Origin: an uncultured Kordiimonas sp.
GTDB taxonomy: Bacteria; Pseudomonadota; Alphaproteobacteria; Sphingomonadales; Kordiimonadaceae
Assembly (NCBI GenBank): GCA_947503625.1
Contig: CANNEK010000002.1
Coordinates: 124,001 to 188,000 of the forward strand
Direction: 5' to 3'
DNA length: 64,000 nt
Below are positions 34,103-42,942 of the stretch, piece by piece (the stretch's first letter is position 1; each line of letters opens with the position of its first letter). The notes under the pieces were generated by a model. It ran no database searches, was not told the origin of the DNA, and was given only the letters and a program-made list of their open reading frames with translations. A program made the position numbers and the translations under genes.

Positions 34103-36556
34103 ATGGATGACACTCTTGAGGAAGCTATAAACTCAATTGCCGCTCGTGGAACAATATGTTTCCTCGGAGCAGGCTTTTCCATAGATGGACGTGACGCCTA
34201 CGGGCAAAACCTTCCGACATCAAATGAGCTGGCGGCGGAGATATGCGCAGTAATAGGCATTCCTGCCGACAGCAATCAATCACTCTCCAGCCTTGCGGAG
34301 TATTGTCAAACGGATCCACTGTTAGCGCCAAAACTCAACGAATTATTGCTCAAACGACTTACCGTCTGCGACCCTTCGCCTAGCCAGAAGCTGTTACTTG
34401 GCGCCCCATGGCGGTCCATATTTACAACTAATTTTGACGACTTGGTGGAAAGAGCGCTTCCATCAGAGCAATGCCAGATCATTGGGCCGACCATAGATGT
34501 ACATCGCGTAAACCCCAGCAAGCTCCCCATATATTACTTACATGGTAGAATTTTAGATTTAACAGAAGCCGCCACATCCCCAAACCTAGTCTTGGCAGAA
34601 AGCAATTATTTAGGGCTGCATCAACGAAACAAAAACTTATACTCAATGCTTCTCAATGAGGTGCATTGTGCGCGCAAGATATTCTTCATCGGCTGGTCCG
34701 CGCAGGACTTAAAAATAGCAGAGGCATTGCTAGCGGCAAGTGAGCATATACGACACAAATCGGTTGTAATTTGCGGCCCCAACGAAGACATAATTACAGT
34801 TAAGAACCTTGAGAAATACGGTGCCGTCTATCCTATCGGCTTAAGTGGGTTAACAGATCTATTCCCGACTGATTTTAGCGCAAAGGATATGGAAGAAAAC
34901 CTATCATTTGTTAAAAAAGTCGAGAGAAGCAATGCCGCAAATCAGATCGAAAGCGATGATCTGGACCATCTAATACTAACGGGAGAATTTGACCTTTCCA
35001 AGTATCGCAAACAAAAGAGCTCTGATGGTGACGACAGACGCTATTGCATCGAGCGCTCAAAAAACCTGGAAGAAATATTTAAAACTTCCAGCGAACATAT
35101 TCAAAGGTTTCTTGTTACAGCAGATATAGGAAATGGAAAGACTACTTTTCTCGAACAAGTAGCATACAGCGGGCTCGAACGTGGATATGACGTTTTCATC
35201 GCCGATAACAAGCTTCAAGAAACATTTGATGAACTCGAGTTGTTACTTAAAAAACCGTCTCGGCAAATATTTATTGTGGATGACATCGTTCGAAACAAAG
35301 CCTTGGCTTCGTTCATAGGTAAACGATTACCCGATCTAAGCATGCTCATCTGCTCCAGCAGAGGAGAGTTCGATGGCGGACAGTTTGAGAACGTTTCAAA
35401 TATTTTGGGCGGCGCGACGAAAGAAGTAGATATAAATGAATTGACTGACCAAGAGTTAATACAATGGGATTCCCTGCTAGAAAATTGGGGTTACTGGGAA
35501 GATAAAATAGCCCTGCCAGACGAAGGCCGTCTGCATTTCTTGAAACAAGACTGTGGTGCAGAAAACAGGTCCGTCATTTTATCAATTTTTAGATCATCAA
35601 GCGTTTCTAAGAAAATCGATTCTCTAGTGAACTTGTTTATTAACTCCAAACCGCAGCATCTGAATTCATTTATTGCCATTTTAATCAGCTCTCTGTGTCA
35701 AAATCACGTGGAGTGGTCCAACATCGTTCAGTGGCTAGGGATTGATGAAAGTGGGTTCAAGAAGGATATTCTCGACAGCGATGTATTAGATTTCATGTCG
35801 GACAGAAGGCAATGGCACAGATTCACTTCAACTCAGTTGGCAAGCTATATATTCCGGAGTTACAGCTTCGACGAAGAAGTAATCGTTAGAATTTATACTG
35901 AAATCGTAAAAAATACTGCTCAAAGTGCAAACGATCCAAGGTCCGGTGACGAATTCAAAGAGAATATGAAGGAATTGTTAAAGTATCGGTTTCTAACTGG
36001 ATTGTTCGGTGACGATGCTTCAGCATTGTTATCAATTGAAGCCGTATACCGGAAGCTTCGAGACGTTCCACGCATAAGACAAAACGACCAATTTTGGTTA
36101 CAATTTTCGATGTCTAAGCTGGCAATCAACAATCTGGAAGATGCTGAAAAGTACATCAACACAGCGTTGGGAATTGCAAAAGGGTACGGTCTTGACTACT
36201 CGCCGCATCAAATTTTGGATCAGAGGGTTCGCCTTTACCTTCAAAAAAACAGCCAGAAAAAAGGAGTCTTCAACACCATAGAACTCAATCAAGCGTTAGC
36301 AGACCTGACTGATTCGCTGCATCACAAAGACTCTGACTTAATTTATCCGATGCGGTCAGCTACATATTTAGATACTCTAATAGATATGCAGGTTGAGGAA
36401 TTTGACGAACGCCTGAAACAAAAAATGCTATCAACACTCGAAGAAATGCGAAGCGAAATAAGAGACATAAGCAGGTTACCGCGTTCTCGTCGAGGAGAGA
36501 CTAAAAAAATCAAAGATGCAGTTAACAATGCAATTATGAATCTTAAATATTCCTGA
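34103..36556 (+). CDS. SIR2-domain plus P-loop NTPase plus helical-repeat protein (candidate antiphage defence)
   Basis: An 817-residue soluble protein in three parts. Residues 1-280 are a SIR2_2-type NAD-hydrolase domain: CFLGAGFS (19-26) for NAD binding, TTNFDDL with the catalytic-site Asn near 110, LHG with the likely catalytic His near 147, and FIGWSAQDL near 195. Residues 330-560 hold a P-loop NTPase with Walker A ADIGNGKTT (340-348) and Walker B IFIVDD near 390. The remainder is helical with TPR-like spacing near 665-720. This is the layout of SIR2-STAND defence proteins (Avs5-like): a sensor triggers NAD depletion in infected cells. Codon use is AT-rich compared with both flanking genes, suggesting transfer. 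AAGGA precedes the ATG. It stands alone between two convergent housekeeping genes. Confidence 0.85.
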   Translation: MDDTLEEAINSIAARGTICFLGAGFSIDGRDAYGQNLPTSNELAAEICAVIGIPADSNQSLSSLAEYCQTDPLLAPKLNELLLKRLTVCDPSPSQKLLLGAPWRSIFTTNFDDLVERALPSEQCQIIGPTIDVHRVNPSKLPIYYLHGRILDLTEAATSPNLVLAESNYLGLHQRNKNLYSMLLNEVHCARKIFFIGWSAQDLKIAEALLAASEHIRHKSVVICGPNEDIITVKNLEKYGAVYPIGLSGLTDLFPTDFSAKDMEENLSFVKKVERSNAANQIESDDLDHLILTGEFDLSKYRKQKSSDGDDRRYCIERSKNLEEIFKTSSEHIQRFLVTADIGNGKTTFLEQVAYSGLERGYDVFIADNKLQETFDELELLLKKPSRQIFIVDDIVRNKALASFIGKRLPDLSMLICSSRGEFDGGQFENVSNILGGATKEVDINELTDQELIQWDSLLENWGYWEDKIALPDEGRLHFLKQDCGAENRSVILSIFRSSSVSKKIDSLVNLFINSKPQHLNSFIAILISSLCQNHVEWSNIVQWLGIDESGFKKDILDSDVLDFMSDRRQWHRFTSTQLASYIFRSYSFDEEVIVRIYTEIVKNTAQSANDPRSGDEFKENMKELLKYRFLTGLFGDDASALLSIEAVYRKLRDVPRIRQNDQFWLQFSMSKLAINNLEDAEKYINTALGIAKGYGLDYSPHQILDQRVRLYLQKNSQKKGVFNTIELNQALADLTDSLHHKDSDLIYPMRSATYLDTLIDMQVEEFDERLKQKMLSTLEEMRSEIRDISRLPRSRRGETKKIKDAVNNAIMNLKYS

Positions 36557-36557
36557 G

Positions 36558-36992
36558 CTACCCCTCTATCACCTCAAATTCAGTGGTGATTTCCGCCAGC
36601 GCAGCCATCTGGGCGGAGGCAGAGCAGTATTTTTCCATCGATAGCTGGATCGCACGTTCCACATGCTTGGGGTCGATATTGCTGCCCTTCACGAAAAACC
36701 TGGCGTGGATTTTATTGAAATAACGCGGGTGCTCGTCCACGCGCTCGCCTTCCAGTTCAACCCAGCAATCGGCAACATCCTGCCGGGCCTTTTTCAGGAT
36801 CATCACCACATCAATGCTGGCGCAGCCGCCCATGCCGAGCAGCAACATTTCCATTGGGCGGATGCCCTTGTCGTTGCCGCCGCTCTCGATGCCGGCATCC
36901 ATCACCACAGAATGGCCTGTGGGGCTTTCACCGATGAAGGTCATGTCGCCCGCCCATTTGATCACGGCTTTTTTGCTTGCTGCTTCTGTCAT
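36558..36992 (-). CDS. OsmC-family peroxide-reductase-like protein
   Basis: A 144-residue OsmC/YhfA-type protein. The two redox-active Cys are in GCASIDVV near residue 51 and EKYCSASAQM near 120, the spacing expected for thiol-dependent peroxidases of this family. The N-terminus shows the short AVIKWAGDMTFIGESPTGH pattern of the YhfA branch. The start was moved to ATG 36992, since the in-frame start at 37106 adds a low-complexity tail not seen in the family. Its stop lies 1 nt from the SIR2-NTPase stop, convergent. Confidence 0.88.
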   Translation of the reverse strand: MTEAASKKAVIKWAGDMTFIGESPTGHSVVMDAGIESGGNDKGIRPMEMLLLGMGGCASIDVVMILKKARQDVADCWVELEGERVDEHPRYFNKIHARFFVKGSNIDPKHVERAIQLSMEKYCSASAQMAALAEITTEFEVIEG

Positions 36993-37306
36993 GTCTGATC
37001 TCTTTTCTGTGTTTGCGCCCGTAAATTCGGCGTTTTCATGCCTTGCCTGCTCTTTTGGTCGCGGGGTCTGCACGGGTTGCCGCATGGCGGTTCGTTTCAC
37101 CAGCATTAGCGATTAGCAGGAAGATACGCAAGGCTTGGTAATGGCCCGGCACGACAGCAGCAAAAACGCGATAGCGATACACTCCCCAAAAGATAAAAAA
37201 ATTGCCCGCGCCCGACCAGACGGGACGGCGCGGCGCAAGCTAATTCCGGGTTCTGCCCGGATCCGCATAGCCCTGTTGAAAAAAGGCTATGCAAGGAAAG
37301 GCACGC
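36993..37306. other. Gap without recognisable gene
   Basis: These 314 nt between the OsmC start and the GST stop contain short open frames on both strands but none with a ribosome site, family motif or sensible composition. I see no strong hairpin or repeat. It presumably holds the OsmC promoter. Confidence 0.5.
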
Positions 37307-37975
37307 TTACTCGAGGAAAGGCACGCCGGCGTCGCCCGATTTCCATTGCGGATACTTCTGCATGATGCTGGAAAAAATCGGTGAGGCCACATGCCCGCCA
37401 AGCCAGCGGTTGAGCGCAGCAAAGCGCGGTGATTGCATCCAGTCTGCGTTGCGCTCGTTCGCGGCGCTCACAAACTGTCGCACAAACGGGAAGATAGCAA
37501 TATCAGCGAGCGTTCGGCTATCCCCCATCAGATGCGGGCTTTCGCTCAGGCGCTCGTTCAGCGCCAGCAGATAAGGCTCTATCGCGGTGCGGTGCTCTTC
37601 AGGGTCGGCGCCTTCGTAGCGGGTCGCGTATTTGAAGCGGTCCAGATGGTGTTTGAACGGGCCGTCATTGTCTTCAATCAGCCTGCCTATCTCTACGCGC
37701 TGCTCCGGCCGGTCCGGCAGGAGCCAGCCTTCCGGGTCTGACTGCGCCAGCGCCCAGTGCATCACATCGATGCTTTCGTCAATTACCATGCCATCATCCA
37801 GAACCAGAACAGGCACGGTGCCTTTGGGGCTGGCTGCCAGCATTTGCCCGGGTTTATCCCTGAGCACTACTTCCCGCAGCGAAACCCGCACGCCCGAAAT
37901 CACAATTGCCATGCGCGCCCGCATGGCATAGGGGCAGCGGCGGAAGCTGTATAGGATGGGCGTGGATTCGGTCAT
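37307..37975 (-). CDS. Glutathione S-transferase family protein
   Basis: A 222-residue two-domain GST. The thioredoxin-like N-terminal domain has an active-site Cys in RRCPYAMRAR near residue 14, so it belongs to the Cys-type (omega/beta/GRX2-like) classes. The cis-Pro motif follows in GTVPVLVLDDG near 52-62 and the Glu-Ser pair for glutathione gamma-glutamate in VIDESIDVM. The all-helical C-terminal domain holds LADIAIFPFVRQF near 160-172. It could reduce mixed disulfides or conjugate electrophiles; substrate unknown. The trhO gene lies 61 nt upstream on the same strand. Confidence 0.88.
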   Translation of the reverse strand: MTESTPILYSFRRCPYAMRARMAIVISGVRVSLREVVLRDKPGQMLAASPKGTVPVLVLDDGMVIDESIDVMHWALAQSDPEGWLLPDRPEQRVEIGRLIEDNDGPFKHHLDRFKYATRYEGADPEEHRTAIEPYLLALNERLSESPHLMGDSRTLADIAIFPFVRQFVSAANERNADWMQSPRFAALNRWLGGHVASPIFSSIMQKYPQWKSGDAGVPFLE

Positions 37976-38036
37976 GTCGGTTTATCTTGTCTGTCCCTCA
38001 TTGGCCTGTCCCTGCCGGCATTGCGGGCGGGTTGGT

Positions 38037-38999
38037 CTATTCCCCCTCCACCGGCTGATCGGACCGGGGCGGAGCCGAAACCCCAATATGCAGTTCGCCG
38101 CGCGCTTTCGCCAGTGCAATCTGCTTTTGCCGCTCGGCAAATCGAGCTTTTTGCGTTTCGCTGGTTTCGTCATAACAGTGCGGGCAGGCGATACCATGGG
38201 TGTAGTGCGGGCTTTGCTTGTCTTCGTCGCTGATGGGGCGGCGGCAGGCATGGCACATGTCATAAGGGCCGGGGGTGAGGCCATGCCCAACCGAGACCCG
38301 GTCATCAAATACAAAGCATTCACCCTGCCACAGGCTTTCGTCTTCGGGCATTTCTTCCAGATACTTCAGGATGCCGCCTTCCAGATGGAATACCTCGTCG
38401 TAGCCCTGCTGTTTCATGAAAGCGGTCGATTTCTCGCAGCGGATGCCGCCAGTGCAGAACATGGCAACTTTTTTCGGCTTTTTCAGCTCTGCTTCATGGT
38501 CTTCTGCCCACTTCGGGAACTCCCGGAAAGACTTGGTTTGCGGATCCACCGCCCCTTTGAAGGTGCCAATGGCGACCTCATAATCATTGCGCGTATCCAC
38601 AACCATCACATCCGGGTCGGAAATGAGGGCATTCCAGTCTGCGGGCTTCACATAGGTGCCAACGATGGCGTTAGGGTCTATGCCCTCGACACCCATGGTG
38701 ACAATCTCCTTCTTCAGGCGCACCTTCATGCGCGGAAAGGGCGGCTCCTGTGCCCAGCTTTCCTTGTGCACGAGCCCCGAGAACTCAGGCCTTGCATTCA
38801 GATAGGCAAGCACGGCGCGCAGACCCGTCTCCGGCCCGGCGATGGTGCCATTGATGCCCTCTTCGGCCAGAAGGATCGTGCCCCTGACCTCATGGTCGAG
38901 ACAAACAGCCTGCAGCGGTGCCTGCAGATCCTTGAAATGCGGCAGCGCAACAAACTTGTAAAGCGCCGCAACAAGATAGGGTTGGGATTGGTCGGTCAT
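38037..38999 (-). CDS. trhO: tRNA uridine(34) hydroxylase TrhO (YceA-type rhodanese)
   Basis: A 320-residue protein with the TrhO layout: an acylphosphatase-like N-terminal region, a rhodanese domain with the active-site Cys in [10 protein letters not shown] near residue 182, and a C-terminal Cys-rich segment (CHACRRP and ACPHC) that may bind zinc. Family marks also include [12 protein letters not shown] near 44-55. TrhO catalyses oxygen-dependent hydroxylation of U34 in certain tRNAs towards 5-methoxy- or 5-carboxymethoxyuridine. It is the first gene of a possible two-gene unit with the GST. Confidence 0.92.
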   Translation of the reverse strand: MTDQSQPYLVAALYKFVALPHFKDLQAPLQAVCLDHEVRGTILLAEEGINGTIAGPETGLRAVLAYLNARPEFSGLVHKESWAQEPPFPRMKVRLKKEIVTMGVEGIDPNAIVGTYVKPADWNALISDPDVMVVDTRNDYEVAIGTFKGAVDPQTKSFREFPKWAEDHEAELKKPKKVAMFCTGGIRCEKSTAFMKQQGYDEVFHLEGGILKYLEEMPEDESLWQGECFVFDDRVSVGHGLTPGPYDMCHACRRPISDEDKQSPHYTHGIACPHCYDETSETQKARFAERQKQIALAKARGELHIGVSAPPRSDQPVEGE

Positions 39000-39284
39000 T
39001 GGTATTTCACTAGCAAACGATTTTCATTCGGCTGGGGTTATAGCCCCGCGCAGGCGGCTTGTAAAATACTGTGGAAACCCTGCGACGACGCGCCTCATGG
39101 CAAGGCATGCACGACGTGAAGACACCATGCAGTTGCAACGCACTCTCAATCGCAACAAAAGTTCTTTTTTTATGATATATTACATATAGTTAGCAGATAT
39201 TATGCCTTGCCAAATATACCTGCCGATGCTATGGTCTGCGGCGAATATCACCTCTCCCCCCTGTGCACAAAAGGAGTTCCCCCC

Positions 39285-39764
39285 GTGAAAGGCGATAAGA
39301 AAGTTATCCAGCATCTGAACGTGATTCTGAAAAACGAACTCACGGCCATCAACCAGTATTTCCTGCATTCCCGGATGCTCAAGGACTGGGGCATGACCAA
39401 GCTGGGCGACAAGGAATATGAAGAGTCTATCGACGAGATGAAGCACGCCGATCAACTGATCGAGCGCATCCTGTTCTTGGAAGGCCTGCCCAACCTGCAA
39501 GACCTTGGCAAGCTGATGATCGGCGAGAATGTAGAAGAAATTCTCAAATGCGATCTGAAGATGGAATATAATGGCCACAGCGACCTGAAGGACGCGATTG
39601 AGCACTGCGAAAGCGTGCGCGATTATGTTTCACGAGACCTGCTGGCGCACATCCTCGAATCGGAAGAAGAGCATGTGGACTGGCTTGAGACACAACTGTC
39701 CCTGCTGGATAGCATGGGCTTGCCGAACTATGTGCAGTTCCAGTCTTCCCCCGAGGAAGGCTAG
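39285..39764 (+). CDS. bfr: Bacterioferritin
   Basis: A 159-residue four-helix-bundle iron-storage protein. Ferroxidase ligands are visible: Glu in [10 protein letters not shown] (near 18), Glu and His in [13 protein letters not shown] (near 51 and 54) and the second-half pair [11 protein letters not shown] (near 127-130). Met52 in DEMKH is the haem axial ligand, so the subunit should bind haem at the dimer interface. Start: GTG 39285 with AGGAG 7 nt upstream gives the canonical N-terminus [11 protein letters not shown]; the longer in-frame reading from 39207 does not fit the family. The convergent Bfd gene downstream encodes its likely partner. Confidence 0.95.
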   Translation: MKGDKKVIQHLNVILKNELTAINQYFLHSRMLKDWGMTKLGDKEYEESIDEMKHADQLIERILFLEGLPNLQDLGKLMIGENVEEILKCDLKMEYNGHSDLKDAIEHCESVRDYVSRDLLAHILESEEEHVDWLETQLSLLDSMGLPNYVQFQSSPEEG

Positions 39765-39823
39765 GCTGACCGGATATAAGGCGGGGCGCCAAACCGGCGT
39801 CAGCCTGCATAATTCAGACAAAC

Positions 39824-39851
39824 AAAAAGCCGCCTCATTTTGGGGCGGCTT
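39824..39851 (-). terminator. Intrinsic terminator of bfd (leftward)
   Basis: AAGCCGCC (39827-39834) pairs with GGCGGCTT (39844-39851) over a 9-nt loop. Read leftward the stem is followed by a T-run (A-tract at 39824-39828 on the given strand). It lies 27 nt past the bfd stop. It could also slow read-through from bfr, though the rightward T-run is poor. Confidence 0.8.
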
Positions 39852-39877
39852 ACTTTATGCACAAGCTGTGATCTTCG

Positions 39878-40069
39878 CTATTCCGCAGCGAGCACTTTCT
39901 GATGCGGCAGCTCTGACGCCACAATGTCGTTGGCGCAATCCGAACATGTTCCACAGCAAAAACCGTTACCGAGGGAAAGATACGCTTCCTCTGCGGTTTT
40001 CACGCCGTTCTCGCGAACTGCGGTCTTGATCTCTTTGTCTGTGTATCCGTTGCACAAGCATACGTACAT
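39878..40069 (-). CDS. bfd: Bacterioferritin-associated ferredoxin
   Basis: A 63-residue [2Fe-2S] protein of the BFD type. Cysteines occur as Cys-Leu-Cys in YVCLCNGYTDKEI at the N-terminus and in FCCGTCSDC near 39-46, matching the four-Cys cluster of Bfd. It reduces the haem of bacterioferritin to mobilise stored iron. The ATG at 40069 gives the family N-terminus; longer in-frame starts do not. Convergent with bfr, separated by a terminator. A Fur-box-like sequence about 70-85 nt upstream suggests induction by iron limitation. Confidence 0.93.
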   Translation of the reverse strand: MYVCLCNGYTDKEIKTAVRENGVKTAEEAYLSLGNGFCCGTCSDCANDIVASELPHQKVLAAE

Positions 40070-40131
40070 GGTGTGTCGTCCGTCCGTTCCGCAAGCCACC
40101 ATAAGGTAGCGACCATTTGTCTCAACAAAGC

Positions 40132-40164
40132 TACTAATACTGAGAACCGTTATCACTATTAGTA
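40132..40164 (-). promoter_or_regulatory. Fur-box-like site inside an inverted repeat upstream of bfd
   Basis: TACTAATA (40132-40139) and TATTAGTA (40157-40164) form a perfect 8-bp inverted repeat. Inside it, read on the minus strand from 40154 to 40136, GATAACGGTTCTCAGTATT matches the 19-bp E. coli Fur consensus at 13 positions by my count. Location 70-95 nt upstream of bfd fits a repressor site. Alphaproteobacteria may use Fur, Mur or Irr, so the binding protein is uncertain. Confidence 0.45.
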
Positions 40165-40537
40165 ACTATCCCTTACCCGATAATCAAGACAGAAAATGCG
40201 ACTTAGTCGCAATAAACCGATAAAATGCACCTTATGGGTGTTTATTGCATTCTGTTAGTGTATTATTGCTAACATAAAGGCTGCCTGCCTTGCGCAGAAC
40301 AGCGTGGATACAAACATAAAGGAATAACAACAGCCGCCAGCAACGGCGATTCGGCCCAACCGGGTAAGGTGCAAAAAAGGTGCTGCCATGAAAATGTCAA
40401 AAACCGGGCTTATCTGGTGATTGTAATATTTGCAGGATACTTTATCTGCTGTAAAAAATCAGAAACAGCTCTTACGGGCTGACGACAATGAACACCCACT
40501 GACGCGAGGTGTTGCGGGACGACAACAGGAGAGGGTT
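40165..40537. other. Structured leader/promoter region before the glycosyltransferase gene
   Basis: This 373-nt gap has no trusted ORF; a 10-codon frame (40388-40420) is the only short candidate. It contains GCGACT-t-AGTCGC at 40198-40210 and, overlapping it, GCAATAAAC (40209-40217) with GTTTATTGC (40240-40248), nested around CACC/GGTG. Further right are GCCGCC- and CCGGG-rich short stems. I recognise no riboswitch class. Regulator sites for the bfd or glycosyltransferase promoters are the simplest reading. Confidence 0.4.
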
Positions 40538-41758
40538 ATGCCCTTCGATATCACACGGTTTGAACCAAAGCGTGTCGCTTTGTTTTCAGGCAATTATAAT
40601 TATGTGATGGACGGACCGGTCCGTGCCCTCAACAAGCTTGTCGCTTATCTGGAAGCACGCGGCACCGAAGTTCTGGTGTTCGCGCCAACAGCGAAGAAAG
40701 CAGCGTTTGATCATTGCGGCACGCTGGTTTCCGTGCCTTCCCTGCCTCTTCCCGGCCGCGGAGAGTATCGTGTTGCGCTGGGGATGCCCAAATCTGTTCG
40801 CGAGCAGCTGGAGGCTTTCAACCCTGACCTCGTACATCTGGCGGCACCAGACTGGCTTGGCCATGCTGCCCTGGCGTGGGCCGAGAGCAAAAAGGTGCCC
40901 GCAGTTTCATCGTTCCACACCCGGTTTGACACCTATCCGCGCTATTATCATATGCGCTGGCTTGAAAAACATGTCACAGCCTTCATGCGGCGGTTTTATC
41001 ATCGCTGCGAACAGATTTATGTGCCCTCGCCCTGCATGGCACAGGTTCTGGCAGAACAGAATATGTCGGACAACATCGGCATCTGGAGCCGGGGCGTTGA
41101 TGCAACGCTTTTCAATCCAGACCGGCGGGACATGCGGTGGCGGCAGGAAAATGGTATTGCGGACGACGATATCGTCATCGCATTTGTGGGTCGGCTGGTG
41201 CTGGAAAAAGGCCTCGGCATTTTTGCCGACACCCTTGATTTGTTGGCACAGCGCGGTCACCGCGTGAAGGCCCTGATCGTTGGCGCCGGGCCCGAGCGCG
41301 AGCGTTTCGAGGCCCGCCTGCCGGACGCCGTTTTCACCGGCTACCTGAACGGCAACAAACTGGCGCGTGCCTATGCGTCATCCGATATCTTTTTTAACGC
41401 CAGCGTCACCGAAACATTTGGCAATGTTACGCTGGAGGCCATGGCTTCGGGGCTGCCGCTGGTGTGCGCGGACGCAACCGGAAGCCGCAGCCTTGTTCAA
41501 CATGGCAGCAATGGCCTTCTTGCCAAATCCGTGACACCGGACGCGTTTGCAGACGCCCTTGGCCTCATCATCAGTGACCCGGCCTTGCAGCAGAGCATGC
41601 AAGCTGCCAGCATGGCCGAAAGCACTGCTTACACCTGGGACGCGGTTCTCGGTCGACTTTACGACCAGTACCGGGATGTGCTAGCTGGCTACGCGTCGGA
41701 TACGACGCGAAAAAACCGCAACAGGCATTCACAGCCAACCGTAAGTGCCGCGGAATAA
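40538..41758 (+). CDS. GT4-family glycosyltransferase
   Basis: A 406-residue GT-B-fold glycosyltransferase. N-terminal acceptor-domain signatures: ALFSGNYNYVMDGPVRALNKL and the later SSFHTRFDTYPRYYH segment seen in sulfolipid/mannosyl-lipid transferases of the SqdX/MgtA type. The donor-domain motif Glu-x7-Glu is intact in ETFGNVTLEAMASGLPLV near 305-320, with FVGRLVLEKG near 210 for phosphate contacts. The ATG at 40538 has AGGAGAGG just upstream. It probably glycosylates a diacylglycerol-type lipid or other envelope acceptor. Sugar and acceptor are unknown. The next gene encodes a flippase-like membrane protein. Confidence 0.88.
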   Translation: MPFDITRFEPKRVALFSGNYNYVMDGPVRALNKLVAYLEARGTEVLVFAPTAKKAAFDHCGTLVSVPSLPLPGRGEYRVALGMPKSVREQLEAFNPDLVHLAAPDWLGHAALAWAESKKVPAVSSFHTRFDTYPRYYHMRWLEKHVTAFMRRFYHRCEQIYVPSPCMAQVLAEQNMSDNIGIWSRGVDATLFNPDRRDMRWRQENGIADDDIVIAFVGRLVLEKGLGIFADTLDLLAQRGHRVKALIVGAGPERERFEARLPDAVFTGYLNGNKLARAYASSDIFFNASVTETFGNVTLEAMASGLPLVCADATGSRSLVQHGSNGLLAKSVTPDAFADALGLIISDPALQQSMQAASMAESTAYTWDAVLGRLYDQYRDVLAGYASDTTRKNRNRHSQPTVSAAE

Positions 41759-41828
41759 GAGGCATCCGACCAACACAGCTGCCAGCTTGCAGCCAGAATG
41801 GATCGCCCGTCAGGAAGCTCTGCTCACC

Positions 41829-42809
41829 ATGGATTTAGCCCAGATAAAATCACTGATAGATACAGCGCGCGAGAAAACCCTTTTCAGGCGCTTGATCAAA
41901 CTGGTGCAGGTGTCTGTCATCGCCGGGGTGAGCTATTACCTGACCCGGAAAGTTGCCGCCATAGGCTGGCAGGATGTGATGAGCGCGCTGCCCACAACGC
42001 CGTGGTTCTACCTCTGTCTTCTGGGCATGTATTTTGCTCATCCAATTGGCGAATGGCTTGTTTACCGTACCTTGTGGGGGGCACCTGTCGCCCGGCGCCT
42101 GGATGTTTTCCTACGCATGCGAGTTTATAACGCGGCTGTCATGAGCTATTCCGGCGAGGCTTACCTGGGTCTTTGGGCCAATAAAAACCTCGACCTTCGC
42201 AAACGCAGCATCCTTGCCAAAATTAAAGACAGCCAGATCCTTTCCGCCCTTTCCTCAAACAGCCTGACCATTGCTCTGGTGGTCCTGTTGTTCATGTCCG
42301 GCAAGTTGGGCATCTTCACGGGTGCCGACCCGTCCTACCCTACCTATGTTGCTGTCGCTCTGGGGTTAGGCCTGGTGCTGATCCCTCTCGTCATCTGGTT
42401 CCGCAAGCAGATATTGTCGCTTGAACCCGCTGTCGCCCGGCGCGTGTTCATGATCCATTTTTCCCGGCTGGCGATTGTTGTGGGATTACAGGTTGCAAGC
42501 TGGTCTGTCGTTTTGCCAGATGTGCCGATGAACATATGGCTTGTCTTCCTGACAGGCCAATATGTGCTGACACGCATCCCGTTCCTGCCAAACAGTGATT
42601 TACTAGTGGCCGGCCTTGGCTTGACCCTGCTCTCGTTTGTTGATGCGCCCCCGGCGGCGCTTGCCGGCATTTTCGTTGCCAGCGGTGCTCTCGCTCAAGT
42701 CGCGCACCTTGCGGTTTTCGCCGGCTTGACGGTGCGCGATATCCTGCGCAAAACACCCCCGGCGATCATGGCTGAAACCAAAGTTTCTGCGGTTGAAACC
42801 AGAAGCTGA
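41829..42809 (+). CDS. Lysylphosphatidylglycerol-synthase-TM-like (flippase-like) membrane protein
   Basis: A 326-residue polytopic inner-membrane protein of the PF03706-like type, with about eight hydrophobic segments and no soluble aminoacyl-transferase domain. Recognisable is RVYNAAVMSYSGEAYLGLWA in the middle and the PFLPNSDLLVAGLGLTLLSF stretch near the C-terminal half, a conserved region in such lipid flippase-like proteins. The ATG at 41829 was chosen; a GTG at 41745 would overlap the glycosyltransferase by 14 nt without a ribosome site. Linkage to the GT4 gene suggests handling of a glycolipid. Confidence 0.78.
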   Translation: MDLAQIKSLIDTAREKTLFRRLIKLVQVSVIAGVSYYLTRKVAAIGWQDVMSALPTTPWFYLCLLGMYFAHPIGEWLVYRTLWGAPVARRLDVFLRMRVYNAAVMSYSGEAYLGLWANKNLDLRKRSILAKIKDSQILSALSSNSLTIALVVLLFMSGKLGIFTGADPSYPTYVAVALGLGLVLIPLVIWFRKQILSLEPAVARRVFMIHFSRLAIVVGLQVASWSVVLPDVPMNIWLVFLTGQYVLTRIPFLPNSDLLVAGLGLTLLSFVDAPPAALAGIFVASGALAQVAHLAVFAGLTVRDILRKTPPAIMAETKVSAVETRS

Positions 42810-42942
42810 GCCAGCGTCTGACGAAAAACCGGAAAGACAAACCACGCCTGATAGTTGCATATGTGCCAACACTGTCGTTTCAGTGGCACCGCATATATTA
42901 TTGCGCTAGACTTGCAGGCCAATAGTGGGAAAGAACAGGACA

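Noticed and set aside
33955-36556. CCTGAG at both ends of the SIR2-NTPase segment as a target-site duplication
   Set aside because: Only 6 bp, both copies include the TGA stop of a gene, and there are no terminal inverted repeats or integrase; likely chance.
37956-39119. A 387-codon plus-strand frame opposite trhO
   Set aside because: The trhO active-site and Cys-rich motifs on the other strand are clear; this frame is an artefact of codon bias.
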